A DNA stretch of 64,000 nucleotides from Candidatus Binatia bacterium (GCA_026004215.1 BPIR01000001.1:248001-312000), one strand, 5' to 3'. Counted from the first letter of the stretch, positions 43,597-53,373 are shown. The notes: generated by a model not told the origin, from the letters alone. Numbers and translations: made by a program.

Positions 43597-44204
43597 ACGT
43601 ACTTGCGTAACACGGCCACCACCACGCCACGAATCATCACCTCATCCGCCCGAGCTTCAATGGGAGGCATGGTGGGGTGCGCGGGAACGAGGCTCACCTG
43701 GCCGTCGGGCTTAACGTAAAACCTTTTCACAGTGGCTTCCCCTCGGACCAACGCGACGACCGTCTCCCCATTATCAGCGGTGGAGCGCTCCTCGACAATG
43801 ATGTAGTCCCCATCCCAGATCCCGTCTTCGACCATGGAGTCCCCACGTACCCGCAAAACGAAACAATTGGGGCGCCGCACAAAGGATTCGGGAACGGCAA
43901 ACGTTCCCTCTTGCTCGACCGCTTCGATCGGTGCCCCCGCGGCAACGTAACCTAAAAGCGGTAGTTCGATCGCGCCTGCCTGCCGCCCCCGTGGCAACGG
44001 TTCGATAGAGCGACTCAAGTTCGACTGGCGTCGAATCCACCCGCGGCGCTCCAGATTCGTCAGGTGCTTGTGGACGGTAGCCACAGACGAGAGGCCAAAT
44101 TCGGCACAAATCTCGCCAATCGTCGGCGCATATCCGTGGCGTTCGAGAAACGCACAGATGAAGTCGTAAATCTGTTTTTGCCTCTTGGTAATGCCCAACG
44201 CCAC
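43593..44204 (-). CDS. lexA: LexA repressor / S24 autopeptidase
   Basis: A 203-aa SOS repressor. The N-terminal winged helix is ITKRQKQIYDFICAF and SSVATVHKHLTNLERRGWI. The self-cleavage bond is A89-G90 (YVAAGAP) and the dyad is S123 (RGDSM) and K160 (EATVKRF), with the same Ser-Lys spacing as E. coli LexA. The open frame reaches 44372, but alignment puts the start at GTG 44204, which has GGAG 7 nt upstream; a TTG at 44198 with GGGAG is an alternative. No LexA box was identified with confidence upstream. Confidence 0.93.
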   Translation of the reverse strand: MALGITKRQKQIYDFICAFLERHGYAPTIGEICAEFGLSSVATVHKHLTNLERRGWIRRQSNLSRSIEPLPRGRQAGAIELPLLGYVAAGAPIEAVEQEGTFAVPESFVRRPNCFVLRVRGDSMVEDGIWDGDYIIVEERSTADNGETVVALVRGEATVKRFYVKPDGQVSLVPAHPTMPPIEARADEVMIRGVVVAVLRKYV

Positions 44205-44362
44205 TCCCCGTCTCCAGTGCTCGGTACAGAGCTCGGCTAGCGAAGGAAAAGCGAAACCGCAACCGGATCCAAGTGGGTCGTTCGCGTGCAGGCGGGAGGT
44301 ACATACGCGGTCGGCTGCAATGCCTGGATGCCACGGGCGCGGGTAGAACACACGGGCTTGCC

Positions 44363-44386
44363 TTTCAATCAATCGTATGATTGAAA
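44363..44386. promoter_or_regulatory. 24-bp palindrome between lexA and a P450
   Basis: TTTCAATCA (44363-44371), spacer ATCGTA and TGATTGAAA (44378-44386) form a perfect 9-bp inverted repeat. It sits in the 290-nt divergent region between lexA (start 44204) and the P450 (start 44496). Size and symmetry fit a TetR-family operator; a LexA site is another option. No TetR gene is adjacent, so the binding protein would come from elsewhere. Confidence 0.6.
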
Positions 44387-44495
44387 CGACTGCTTGAAGC
44401 TCCCGCCCTCTTCATCGGGCAACGGTCTCTGTTCGTCCGGAGAGCGCGCGGTGGCTGCGGTCAACCGAGAAGTCGAGGAGGGAGGTCTTGCTGCT

Positions 44496-45683
44496 ATGCC
44501 GACCACAGTAGAACTCTTCGGGGGTACGATGATGAGCCCGGTGCCCAATCCCTATCCCGTGTACAAGCGGCTGCGCGACGAGTGGCCAGTCGCGCTGGTG
44601 GATGGCATCTTTGGGCAGCATTACCTCGTTACCCGCTACGACGACGCGATGACGGTTTTGCGCGATGCTGAGCGGTTTTCGTCGCGAGCGAACGCGCGAG
44701 GGATCGGCCTCGTGTTTGGCCGGACGATCCTGGAAATGGACGGGGTCGAGCATATTCGCCATCGGCGTTTGATTACGCCAGCCCTCACGCCCCGCGCTCT
44801 GACGAGTGGGGACCTGCCGGAGGCGATCCGGTCTACAGCGCACGACCTGGTGGATCGCTTTGCTGCACGAGGGTGGGCGGAACTTGTCGAAGAGTTCACG
44901 TTTCTCTTCCCGATCCGAGTGTTTACGCAACAGTTTCTCCAGCTTCCGGAGGAGGACGCGAAACAGTTTCATCATTGGGCGCTGGATCTCATCAGTATCG
45001 CCGATGATCCCCCGCGAGCGTTCGCCGCCGCACAAGCGATCGTGGATTATCTCAAACCGGTCCTACAGCAGCGGCGCCATGATCCGGGAGATGATTTGAT
45101 CAGTTTGTTAGCCACTGCGCGAGTGGACGGGGAGCAACTCACCGATGAAGAGATCCTCAGTTTCTGCCGGCTACTAGTGCCTGCAGGGGCGGAGACGACT
45201 TACCGGCTGCTGGGCAGCACTCTGTACGCTCTTCTGACGCACCCGGAGGCTCTAGAAGCGGTCACGCAAAATCGCGGGCTGTTGGATCGCGCCATCGAGG
45301 AGACTTTGCGCTGGGAGTCTCCGGTACAGTACGTCTCGCGGGAAACCACGGCGGAAACCGAGTTGAACGGTACGGTCATGCGCAAGGGTATGATGGTCAG
45401 TGTCGCTCTGGGCTCGGCGAATCGTGACGAACGTCGTTACCCAGACCCCGACAAGTTTGACTTGTTCCGAGACACCGAGGGCCACTTAGCGTTTGGGTTC
45501 GGCCGGCACTATTGCGCAGGCTCTCATCTTGCACGGCTCGAAGCACGCATCGCCTTGGAAGTTTTGCTGGATAGGTTGGCCGACCTCGCCAGGGATCGCT
45601 CATTCGAAGACCGGGTGGTGGGTCTTGCCTTTCGTTCCCCGAACGCCTTGCACGTAAAATACCGTACGGCTCGAATGGTCTGA
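44496..45683 (+). CDS. Cytochrome P450
   Basis: A 395-aa class I P450. AGAETT is at 230-235, ExxR is E269-R272 and the heme loop FGFGRHYCAG gives C340. It is well diverged from the P450 at 239; the segment VEHIRHRRLITPALTPR suggests a different family. GAGGAGGGAGG lies about 12 nt before the ATG at 44496, a rather long spacing; the in-frame ATG at 44394 would add 34 poorly conserved residues. No ferredoxin is adjacent. A palindrome upstream suggests specific regulation. Confidence 0.93.
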   Translation: MPTTVELFGGTMMSPVPNPYPVYKRLRDEWPVALVDGIFGQHYLVTRYDDAMTVLRDAERFSSRANARGIGLVFGRTILEMDGVEHIRHRRLITPALTPRALTSGDLPEAIRSTAHDLVDRFAARGWAELVEEFTFLFPIRVFTQQFLQLPEEDAKQFHHWALDLISIADDPPRAFAAAQAIVDYLKPVLQQRRHDPGDDLISLLATARVDGEQLTDEEILSFCRLLVPAGAETTYRLLGSTLYALLTHPEALEAVTQNRGLLDRAIEETLRWESPVQYVSRETTAETELNGTVMRKGMMVSVALGSANRDERRYPDPDKFDLFRDTEGHLAFGFGRHYCAGSHLARLEARIALEVLLDRLADLARDRSFEDRVVGLAFRSPNALHVKYRTARMV

Positions 45684-45733
45684 GTCTCCGTGCGGTGCCG
45701 TGGGGCCGAAGCCGCGCACAACGAACAAAAAGG

Positions 45734-46483
45734 CTACGGAGCCTCGCCCCGTAAATAGGCCCGAGCGGGGCCAAGGGGGTACATTTGCGAACTTGGCCCA
45801 ATCGCGACCAGTCGTCCCGCTTCCAACACCGCCGTCTGGGTGCATAGTTGCCGAACCACCTCAGCCTGGTGCGTAACTATGACGGCCGTGCCGCCGCCCT
45901 CGGCAAATTCGCGTAACAGCTCCGCCACGAGAGCGATGTTTCCAGCGTCCAGGGCAGACGTGGGTTCGTCGAGCAACAACACCTCGGGCTCCATCATCAA
46001 AGCTCGCAAGATGGCCACACGTTGTTGCTCGCCCCCGGAGAGTTGCCTGGGATACGCTTGGGCGACGGCTCCTAAGTTCAAGCGATCGAGCAGTTGGTGG
46101 GCTCGCTGACGAGCTAGCTTGGGCGTGACGCCGCGCGCCCGAATTGGACCTTCCACTAAATTGTCCAGCACGCGCAGGTGCGGAAACAAATAAAGATGTT
46201 GAAAAACTAGGCCGACCCGGAGCCGGAGCTGACGTAACAAGCCGGCATCGCGTCGTTCGCACAAGCCCGGGTGTAGCGTGATGCCGGCAACTTCGGCTCG
46301 GCCGGTGGTCATGGGCGTCAAGTAGTTCAGAGTACGCAGCAGCGTTGTTTTGCCGCTTCCGGAGGGACCCACGACCGCAAGAACTTCGCCTCGATCCAGG
46401 CGAAGGGAGATATTGTCTAGAACGGTTTTCCCGTCCGTTTGCACTCCGACCTCGGAGACTCGCAGAATGCTCGTGTCGCTCAT
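45734..46483 (-). CDS. Polar amino acid ABC transporter ATP-binding protein
   Basis: A 249-aa ATPase with Walker A GPSGSGKTT at 39-47, signature LSGGEQQRVAILRAL and Walker B VLLLDEPTSALD. It belongs to the GlnQ/HisP-type group. The ATG at 46483 overlaps the fused binding-protein/permease stop by 4 nt, so it is chosen over a start 34 codons upstream. Together the two genes make a complete importer for a polar amino acid or related compound. Confidence 0.93.
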   Translation of the reverse strand: MSDTSILRVSEVGVQTDGKTVLDNISLRLDRGEVLAVVGPSGSGKTTLLRTLNYLTPMTTGRAEVAGITLHPGLCERRDAGLLRQLRLRVGLVFQHLYLFPHLRVLDNLVEGPIRARGVTPKLARQRAHQLLDRLNLGAVAQAYPRQLSGGEQQRVAILRALMMEPEVLLLDEPTSALDAGNIALVAELLREFAEGGGTAVIVTHQAEVVRQLCTQTAVLEAGRLVAIGPSSQMYPLGPARAYLRGEAP

Positions 46484-47991
46484 AGCCCCATGCTCAGCTT
46501 TTTTTCTAGATGGGAAGCGAGTCGAGAGAGCGGCAAACTCATGGCGAGATACAGTGCCGCGCAGAGGATTCCGGGAAGGAGCCAACTGCGGACGTCCACC
46601 GCGGTGATGGTCATTTGCTTGGTCAGCTCGACTACCGTAATCACGGATACAATCGAGGAGTCTTTGAGAAGCGCAATAAAGTCGTTTGCCATTCCGGGCA
46701 GTGCAGTGCGAATCGCCTGAGGCAGCACAATTCTTCGCAACGCGACCCAGCGCGACATACCGAGTGCCAGTGCGGCTTCTACCTGGCCTTTGGGCACCGC
46801 CTGAAGCCCGGCACGATAGAGCTCCGCTTCGTACGCTGCGTAATTGAGGCCCAGTCCCAAGACCGCTGTCGTAAAGGCATCCATCGCGAAAAGCGAAGCG
46901 AGCCCGTAATACAGCACGTACAGTTGCAGCAACACCGGCGTGCCACGGATCACCTCGATATAGGCTCGCGCGATCGTGGCCGTGGCTAGCGACCCGTAAG
47001 ATCTAGCGATGCTCAGCAACGCCCCAAAGAAAATCGCCACCACCATGGCCACGCTCGACAAGATGAGTGTCACCCCCGCTGCACGCAGGAACAAGGACAC
47101 TTGCTGGGCGAGTGCTGTGTCGGCGGGAGCCGGCATGGAGATCTCCGTTTTCCCTGGAAGCGCGATCCCCCAGCGCCGGAGGATTGCTTGTAGTTCGCCA
47201 CGTTGCTCCAGCGCGTCCAGCGCAGCCGAGATCGCGTTGCGCAGGCTTGCATCCTGCTGGCGCAACGCCATCGCATAGCTCCCCCCGGGGATGCGCAGCA
47301 CTTCGACCAGGTCCGGGTGGGCGGGCAAGTATCGGCGGGCGATGATGTCGTCGATCAGTACCGCATCCAGGCGGCGTGTGGAGACGTCGGTCAGAGGTTC
47401 GTCAACGCCTTCGTACAATACGACGCGGATACCCCCTTCAGCGCCGAGAATGTGGTGCGCGAGCGAGTTTGCGAGAGTTCCGACGCGTTTTCCGGCACAG
47501 TCACCCAGGCTCCGAATCGAGGGAGCCACTTCGCGCCGGACAATCAAGCTCTCTTCGAAGCTGGCATAAGGCCGAGTGAGCGCATAGGCGGACGCACGCG
47601 CCGGCGTGACCTCGATACCATTTACAGCAACGTCGAAGTTTCCGCGTTCCAGGGAGGCGAGTAAAGTGGACCAGTCGTTCTGTACAAATTGAGCCGCCAC
47701 CCCCAGCTCGCGGGCGACAGCTTCGACGAGTTCGACTTCGAAGCCAACCAAACGCGATGGCTCTTGGGGGTCGCGGAAAACATACGGCTCGCCACCTTGT
47801 AAATCCCCGCCCCAGCGCAACGTACCGCGCTGCAGCACACGGGTCAGGCTTTGGTCGGCTGTGGCTTCCCGAACAGTGGTGTGAAGCAGTGGAGGCACCA
47901 CTGACAGAATCGCAACCAACGCTCGTACCGCGTGGGGCCATAGAGGGCGGAGCCGCTGGACAGCGTGCAAAACCCTGTGTGGCCGGATCAT
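46480..47991 (-). CDS. Fused substrate-binding protein and permease of a polar amino-acid ABC transporter
   Basis: A 503-aa protein. An N-terminal hydrophobic segment (about 15-40) is followed by an SBP_bac_3 domain at about 50-275 (LRWGGDLQGGEPYVFRD, FDVAVNGIEVTPARA). Residues of about 300-500 are a HisM/GlnP-type permease with the ATPase-contact loop EAALALGMSRWVALRRIVLPQA. Fusion removes the need for a separate binding protein. Its stop overlaps the ATPase start. Confidence 0.92.
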   Translation of the reverse strand: MIRPHRVLHAVQRLRPLWPHAVRALVAILSVVPPLLHTTVREATADQSLTRVLQRGTLRWGGDLQGGEPYVFRDPQEPSRLVGFEVELVEAVARELGVAAQFVQNDWSTLLASLERGNFDVAVNGIEVTPARASAYALTRPYASFEESLIVRREVAPSIRSLGDCAGKRVGTLANSLAHHILGAEGGIRVVLYEGVDEPLTDVSTRRLDAVLIDDIIARRYLPAHPDLVEVLRIPGGSYAMALRQQDASLRNAISAALDALEQRGELQAILRRWGIALPGKTEISMPAPADTALAQQVSLFLRAAGVTLILSSVAMVVAIFFGALLSIARSYGSLATATIARAYIEVIRGTPVLLQLYVLYYGLASLFAMDAFTTAVLGLGLNYAAYEAELYRAGLQAVPKGQVEAALALGMSRWVALRRIVLPQAIRTALPGMANDFIALLKDSSIVSVITVVELTKQMTITAVDVRSWLLPGILCAALYLAMSLPLSRLASHLEKKLSMGL

Positions 47992-48146
47992 CCCCTTACA
48001 TGAAGCGTCGATACACGGGCACGGGCGGAAAACCGTACCACGTATACCACGCTTTAGGATGGTGCTTTACCTTTCTCGGCAGTAGGCAAGCGGTAGTCAC
48101 TTCGCAGCGTGGTTACGTAGCCTTCACCACGCCAGCGCGAAAGAGA

Positions 48147-48959
48147 TCAAACGGCCGTAATCGCAGGCAGTACCGCATAGGCGAGCAAGCCTCTCTCGGG
48201 GTCGAGATCGAAGACACACACAGCAAGTGCCTCATCCGGCTCCAGGGGCCACAATTCGTCGAACAGCAGAACGTGGACCCGGTAGACCTGCCCGTCGGTT
48301 TCCACCCGGCCAATGGCGTAGCTTCGGCTGTGAGCGGGAAGGGGGAGCGCCAACGTCACGAAGTTTGCTTGCCACTGTCGGTACAATGCGAGGCCGCGGC
48401 CCCAAATTTCGCGGTTTTCTGCCGGCCATTCCTCCATTCCGACGGGCCATGTGGGCAGGGAAATCTGGCGAAGGGCTTCAAGAGATCCCTGGCCTCCCTC
48501 GGGAGAGAGGGGCAACGGTGGCAGGAGCCGGTAGCGGCCACAAGCACTCGGCCATTCTCGAATGGCGCCGAGCGCGGGCGGAAGCGCGAGATCGGAGCTT
48601 TCCCCAAAACTGGAGGCTTTCACTACCTGCCCGGCGTCTTCCTGGGTTTGCAATCGCTTCGGGGTGCTTCCGATACTCTCCTCCTCCGGATGCCAGGGAT
48701 CGAACGAAGGCGGTGGGCCGTTCACTGGCCAAGTTAACCAAGCGACGTCCGACTCGCTCGTCTCCGATCGAAGAGATTCTTGAGGCAGTTCGGCCGAAGG
48801 CGACGCGGACAGTGGAACTGGTTCCATGCGACTCCGATATTGCCGTCTGTTGGCAAATGCCGCAGCGGCGGGAATGAAAAACAGCAGCAGTAAAGCGGCC
48901 GCGACGAAAAGAACTTCGCCGACGGTAATGGCGGGTTCGGTAAGTAGGAGGCGCTGCAT
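48147..48959 (-). CDS. Uncharacterised single-pass membrane protein
   Basis: About 270 aa from ATG 48959. One transmembrane segment at about 12-35 (VLFVAAALLLLFFIPAAAAF) is followed by an Arg-rich stop-transfer patch, a Ser/Pro/Glu-rich linker of about 100 residues and a soluble C-terminal domain of about 110 residues with RGLALYRQWQANFVTLALPL and VHVLLFDELWPLEPDEALAV. I do not recognise the family. It is divergent from the subtilisin-like exoprotein gene; no ribosome site is obvious, and ATG 49022 is another possible start. Confidence 0.65.
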   Translation of the reverse strand: MQRLLLTEPAITVGEVLFVAAALLLLFFIPAAAAFANRRQYRSRMEPVPLSASPSAELPQESLRSETSESDVAWLTWPVNGPPPSFDPWHPEEESIGSTPKRLQTQEDAGQVVKASSFGESSDLALPPALGAIREWPSACGRYRLLPPLPLSPEGGQGSLEALRQISLPTWPVGMEEWPAENREIWGRGLALYRQWQANFVTLALPLPAHSRSYAIGRVETDGQVYRVHVLLFDELWPLEPDEALAVCVFDLDPERGLLAYAVLPAITAV

Positions 48960-49066
48960 CGGAGCCGAAAAAGCGGAACGGGAGGTCAAATGCAAGCTAG
49001 CGAGACCTCTACTGGCTTGCACCAGCCCAGTCTGATATGGCGCGGGCCTTCACACAGGAGGATGGC

Positions 49067-52000
49067 ATGCGCGCGCGCGGTTGGTGCCCGCTAGTGGGGT
49101 TGGGGCTGTCGGTACTTCTCCCCCGTGGTGTAGTTGCGGATTTTCCTTATCCCCAAAACCCCCATCCTTGCGGTAAGGTCGCTGCCAGCGAGAACTGCAT
49201 CCCGGCACGCGAATATAGCCGGTATTTGTTTTTGCCCGAGTCTTCTCCCCCTGCGCTACCAAATGATTTCAGCGGTAGCCTAACTTGGAAACTGGGAAGT
49301 ACCCAAAGTGGCGATTCGGAAGTGGATAGCAATCCACAAGAATTGTTCGGCGTCACGGGCAGTAGCGTAGATCGTGCGTGGCAGATCTCGACGGGACGCC
49401 CCGATGTGGTCATCGCGGTGCTCGATTCGGGGATCCGCTGGCATCGCGAGCTACCCGATCTGGTGGCGAAGTTTTACCTCAACCGCGGAGAACTTCCGGC
49501 GCCTGAGGGATCAACGAATGAGGCGGATCCTTGGGACCGGAACGAAGACGGTGTCTTCAATATTCGCGACTACGAGGCGAGCGGCGGTTGGCCGCAAGAC
49601 TCCCGGGTGCGAGACGAAAACGGCAATGGGATGCTCGACCCGGAAGACCTCATTTTTACGTTCTCCGACGGGCACGATGGGGACGGCAACGGTTACGTCG
49701 ATGACATCTCCGGTTGGGATTTTTTTGAAGACGATAACGATCCTCTGGATGAGGTGGACTACGGGCACGGAACTGGAGAGGCGCACGACTCGACTGCGGA
49801 AGCAAATAATGGTGGATCCGTTGGCACCTGTCCGAATTGCTTGGCCTTGATGGTGCGGGTAGGCGACAGTTTCGTCGCCGAAGTCAACGCCTTCGCGCGC
49901 GGAGTTTTGTTTGCCGTCGATAGCGGCGCCTTGGTGATTCAAGAAGCGCTCGGCACGTTGAACCACTCTTCCTTCGGGCAGTTTGCCATTGACTACGCTT
50001 ACCGCCGAGGCGTTGTTGTCGTTGCGTCTGCTGCAGATGAGGAGTCCGCGCATCACAACTACCCGGCCGCATACGAACGTACAGTGGTTGCAAATTCAGT
50101 TACACGTTTTGCCTCGCTGGGTAGTCTTAAGATGAGCCCGGCCTCCTACCTTTATCTGAACGGCTGCACCAATTACGGGCCAAACATCGCCTTCTCGGTG
50201 CCGTCCACTTCGTGTTCTAGCGAAGCCACGGGACTCAGCGCGGGGATTGCCGGGCTGGTCTATTCCGCTGCGCTCAACGAAATCGACCGCGGACGACTTA
50301 CGCGGTACCGGCAGGACGACGGCACATTGGCCCCCTATCCCCTTTCCGCCAACGAGGTGAAGCAAATCCTTACGATGAGCGCGGACGACATCAACTTCGA
50401 CGCGTCGCCGGCCTTGGGTCTCCCGCAGAACTACGAGATCCAGTTCGAGCTTCCGCAAGGCATTCGCTCGGAGCGATTTCCGTCCACCGGGGGGTTCGAT
50501 CAGTATTTTGGTTACGGCCGCGTCAACGCGTGGCGAGCGTTGGACATGATTCGCTCTGGTAGAATTCCTCCAGAGGCGGAATTGCAAGCCCCGATGTGGT
50601 TTGCCGTGATTTCACCAGCGGCGGGTTCGCTGGAGGTAAAGGGGAGGGTTGCCGCCAATCGCGCTCGCTCGTTTCAATGGGAGCTTTCCGTGGCGCCTGG
50701 CGTTCAGCCGCGCGAGGACGATTTTCTTCGCGTGGCTGGCGGCAGCGAGAGCCGGGCGCGAAACGGAACTTTAGGCACCGTAGATCTTAACGCGCTCGCA
50801 GCTCGATTGCCTCGCGGAACAAGTGGTGGGCCGGTGACGTCCGGTGGCCAACCCGACCCCGACCCGTTCACAGTTACCGTGCGGCTACAGGTTCGCGACG
50901 ACCAGGGCAATCTCGGGGAAGATCGTCGAGCGTGGTTTCTCCATGCAGATGCGGATGCCTTACCCGGGACTCCGTACCGGCTCGGCAGCGATGGATCGGC
51001 CGCGCCCGTTTTCGCAGACGTAACGGGCGATGGTATCGAGGATCTTGTGGTTGCGACATCCGACGGCGCCGTTCACGTCCTCACCGGGAGGGAGTTGCAA
51101 CCAGCCCCAGGCTGGCCCGCATATACGGACCCAATGGAAGTCCATCTAGATTCGCCCGCGTTTCGGAGCGGTGAGGTGCCCACCCCGCGTTCCCCCGTGC
51201 TCGGAATGCCAGCCGTGGGTGATTTGGACCGAGATGGGGTGGTCGAGGTTGTGGCGGCGGATCTCTACGGAAAGCTTTACGTGTGGGATGCCTCAGGCCG
51301 GCGGCGACCTGGCTTCCCGGTTTCGAGTCGGCCCGAATATTCTTTTCCGTTAAGGTCCGAACGCGAAACGATTCCGGAGTTGCGCATTGTTCCAGACAAA
51401 GTTCACCGCCTAAATAGCGACAATCGCTTGGCGAGAGGATTTATCGGCGGTCCGGTATTAGGGAATCTCGATGGCTCAGCAGACGGTTCGCTAGAGATCA
51501 TTGCTGGTGCCATGGATCGGCACGTTTACGCGTGGCACGCGGACGGACGGCCTGTGCCTGGGTGGCCAGTATTGCTCAAAGACCCTGCCAAGGTCGAGGA
51601 AGTGGATCCGGTGACCGACCGGGTCAAACTGAGGGCCGAGGCAGCACAAAGGATGGGAACGAAGATCATCGTGCCCCCTTCTGTGGGCGACCTCGACGGG
51701 GATGGGCTCCTGGATGTGATTGCCGTCGTGAACGAGGCCTACCGAGAGCGGTTGAACGCTGCTGTGACCAATGTGGTCTTGAATTTCCTGCAAGCGGGGG
51801 GAGTGCTCGAGGGCGGCAACACGCGGATCTACGCAGTTCACTCGCGGGGGACGGCCCGTGGCTCTAATCCAATCCCGTTTGGTTGGAACCCAGAGGCTTT
51901 CTTGTCAGGGTGGCCGGCAAGGCTGGCGATGTTGACCACAGAGTTGTTGCCCGTCGTCGGAACGGGCTCCAATGGCCCACCGGCACTTGCGGATCTCGAT

Positions 52001-53335
52001 GGAGACGGGCAGTTGGAAGTAGCCGCCCTTTCCATGCTCGGCCCTGCTTACGTCCTCCGTGGCGACGGGCAATCTTTCCTGGGGAACGAACGTGGAACGA
52101 TACCACGCACCCTGGAAGCGAACGTCTTCGGACCGGGAAGCCTCGCCGTGGACGCACCCACCTACCCTGCTCTCGGAGCACCGGTCGTTGCCGAGATGCT
52201 CGGCCCTGGAGCTGGCTACCAACTGCTGGCGCCGACTGCGGGATTGGGGAAACTGCTCGACGCGAATCTTCCCGCTCGACAGTTTCCTGCCGAGAACCAC
52301 CTCGGGGTTTGGGACCTGCTACCGCAGAGCGCTTCGGGCGGTGTCGGGCGATTCCGCCAAGGATTTCCGCACCTAGTGAACGACCTGCAATTTTTCGTGG
52401 CTCCGATCGTCGCCGAAATTACGGGTGATGGGCTAGCGGAGGCGATTTGGGGTAGTGGCGTGTACGACCTACATGCTGTGGACGCGATGGGCAAGGAGGC
52501 GCCAAATTGGCCGAAGTTTACTGGAGGCTGGAGCATCGGCTCGCCGGCTGCGGGCGACCTCGATGGTGACGGTCGCATCGAAATCGCCGCGGTCACTCGC
52601 GAGGGCTACCTTTTTGTGTGGCAAACTGCCGGGATGAGCTGCGCTCACCAGCCGTGGCGCCAATACCACCACGATCCCTGGAGCACCGGAAATTATCACG
52701 TGGACGCATGGCCGCCGGCTGCGCCGCTGGGGGCGGTAAGCCTGCGCGACGCGACGACGATTGTTTTGAGTAGCAACGCGACCCCTGGAGACGATCTATT
52801 TTGCGGGTCACTGCCGAACTTTGAGTTACGGGTATCTCGGGAGCCCCTACAGACCACGCACGATTTTGATGCGGCTCGACCGGTTACCGTCGCATCAGTC
52901 GATGGAGCTCCCGGGCGCCGAAGCCCCTTGTCGGTCGTGGGTTCGTTGCCCACCTCGGTGCAGGGCCGGGTTTACATAGCTGGCCGAACTCGGGATGATG
53001 CGGGAAACGTCTCGCAAGTGGTCCTGTACGGAGCCGTCGATGTGCCCTTTCCGACACCCACCCCTACTCCCGTGCCAAGCGAGCCCCCCGCGGCCAGCCC
53101 GACCAACACTGCAGCGGCAAGCGTTACAGCGACGGCCTCTCCTCGTCCGATAACTGCCACTGCGGTGAGCACGAGGATTGTTCCTCCGGTGACCGCGGGA
53201 ACACCCGCGTCCGGTGACGACATGGGCAATGGTGGCAGTTGTAGCGTAGCTCCGGCCCCAGGCCGCCTGGACATACCGTGGTGGCTTCTTATTCCGATGC
53301 TGGTTCGGATGGCGCGGGTTTCAAGACGGGCGTGA
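49067..53335 (+). CDS. Subtilisin-like (S8) exoprotein with FG-GAP propeller and C-terminal sorting tail
   Basis: A 1422-aa secreted protein from ATG 49067, with AGGAGG upstream and a signal peptide ending near GVVADFP. The S8 triad is D120 (VIAVLDSG), H234 (GHGTGEAH) and probably S385 (SSEATGLSAG). The oxyanion Asn motif AAGN reads ASAADE, so the Asn is Asp. A Ca-loop-rich insert (DENGNGMLDPED, DGDGNGYVDD) lies between Asp and His. After residue 630 there are about seven FG-GAP/VCBS repeats of the type VGDLDRDGVVEVVAADLYG, suggesting a propeller. The end has a Pro/Thr linker and GGSCS...WWLLIPMLVRMARVSRR, a Cys/helix/Arg sorting signal. Confidence 0.88.
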   Translation: MRARGWCPLVGLGLSVLLPRGVVADFPYPQNPHPCGKVAASENCIPAREYSRYLFLPESSPPALPNDFSGSLTWKLGSTQSGDSEVDSNPQELFGVTGSSVDRAWQISTGRPDVVIAVLDSGIRWHRELPDLVAKFYLNRGELPAPEGSTNEADPWDRNEDGVFNIRDYEASGGWPQDSRVRDENGNGMLDPEDLIFTFSDGHDGDGNGYVDDISGWDFFEDDNDPLDEVDYGHGTGEAHDSTAEANNGGSVGTCPNCLALMVRVGDSFVAEVNAFARGVLFAVDSGALVIQEALGTLNHSSFGQFAIDYAYRRGVVVVASAADEESAHHNYPAAYERTVVANSVTRFASLGSLKMSPASYLYLNGCTNYGPNIAFSVPSTSCSSEATGLSAGIAGLVYSAALNEIDRGRLTRYRQDDGTLAPYPLSANEVKQILTMSADDINFDASPALGLPQNYEIQFELPQGIRSERFPSTGGFDQYFGYGRVNAWRALDMIRSGRIPPEAELQAPMWFAVISPAAGSLEVKGRVAANRARSFQWELSVAPGVQPREDDFLRVAGGSESRARNGTLGTVDLNALAARLPRGTSGGPVTSGGQPDPDPFTVTVRLQVRDDQGNLGEDRRAWFLHADADALPGTPYRLGSDGSAAPVFADVTGDGIEDLVVATSDGAVHVLTGRELQPAPGWPAYTDPMEVHLDSPAFRSGEVPTPRSPVLGMPAVGDLDRDGVVEVVAADLYGKLYVWDASGRRRPGFPVSSRPEYSFPLRSERETIPELRIVPDKVHRLNSDNRLARGFIGGPVLGNLDGSADGSLEIIAGAMDRHVYAWHADGRPVPGWPVLLKDPAKVEEVDPVTDRVKLRAEAAQRMGTKIIVPPSVGDLDGDGLLDVIAVVNEAYRERLNAAVTNVVLNFLQAGGVLEGGNTRIYAVHSRGTARGSNPIPFGWNPEAFLSGWPARLAMLTTELLPVVGTGSNGPPALADLDGDGQLEVAALSMLGPAYVLRGDGQSFLGNERGTIPRTLEANVFGPGSLAVDAPTYPALGAPVVAEMLGPGAGYQLLAPTAGLGKLLDANLPARQFPAENHLGVWDLLPQSASGGVGRFRQGFPHLVNDLQFFVAPIVAEITGDGLAEAIWGSGVYDLHAVDAMGKEAPNWPKFTGGWSIGSPAAGDLDGDGRIEIAAVTREGYLFVWQTAGMSCAHQPWRQYHHDPWSTGNYHVDAWPPAAPLGAVSLRDATTIVLSSNATPGDDLFCGSLPNFELRVSREPLQTTHDFDAARPVTVASVDGAPGRRSPLSVVGSLPTSVQGRVYIAGRTRDDAGNVSQVVLYGAVDVPFPTPTPTPVPSEPPAASPTNTAAASVTATASPRPITATAVSTRIVPPVTAGTPASGDDMGNGGSCSVAPAPGRLDIPWWLLIPMLVRMARVSRRA
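53050..53215 (+). repeat. Pro/Thr/Ala low-complexity coding segment
   Basis: This part of the S8 exoprotein gene encodes TPTPTPVPSEPP and further T/A/P-rich sequence just before the Cys-containing C-terminal sorting tail. It is analogous to the linker of the TolB-like protein at 38714. Confidence 0.6.
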
Positions 53336-53373
53336 TTGCCCCCTGGCCTTGGCAGTGGAGTGTCCGGTGCACG

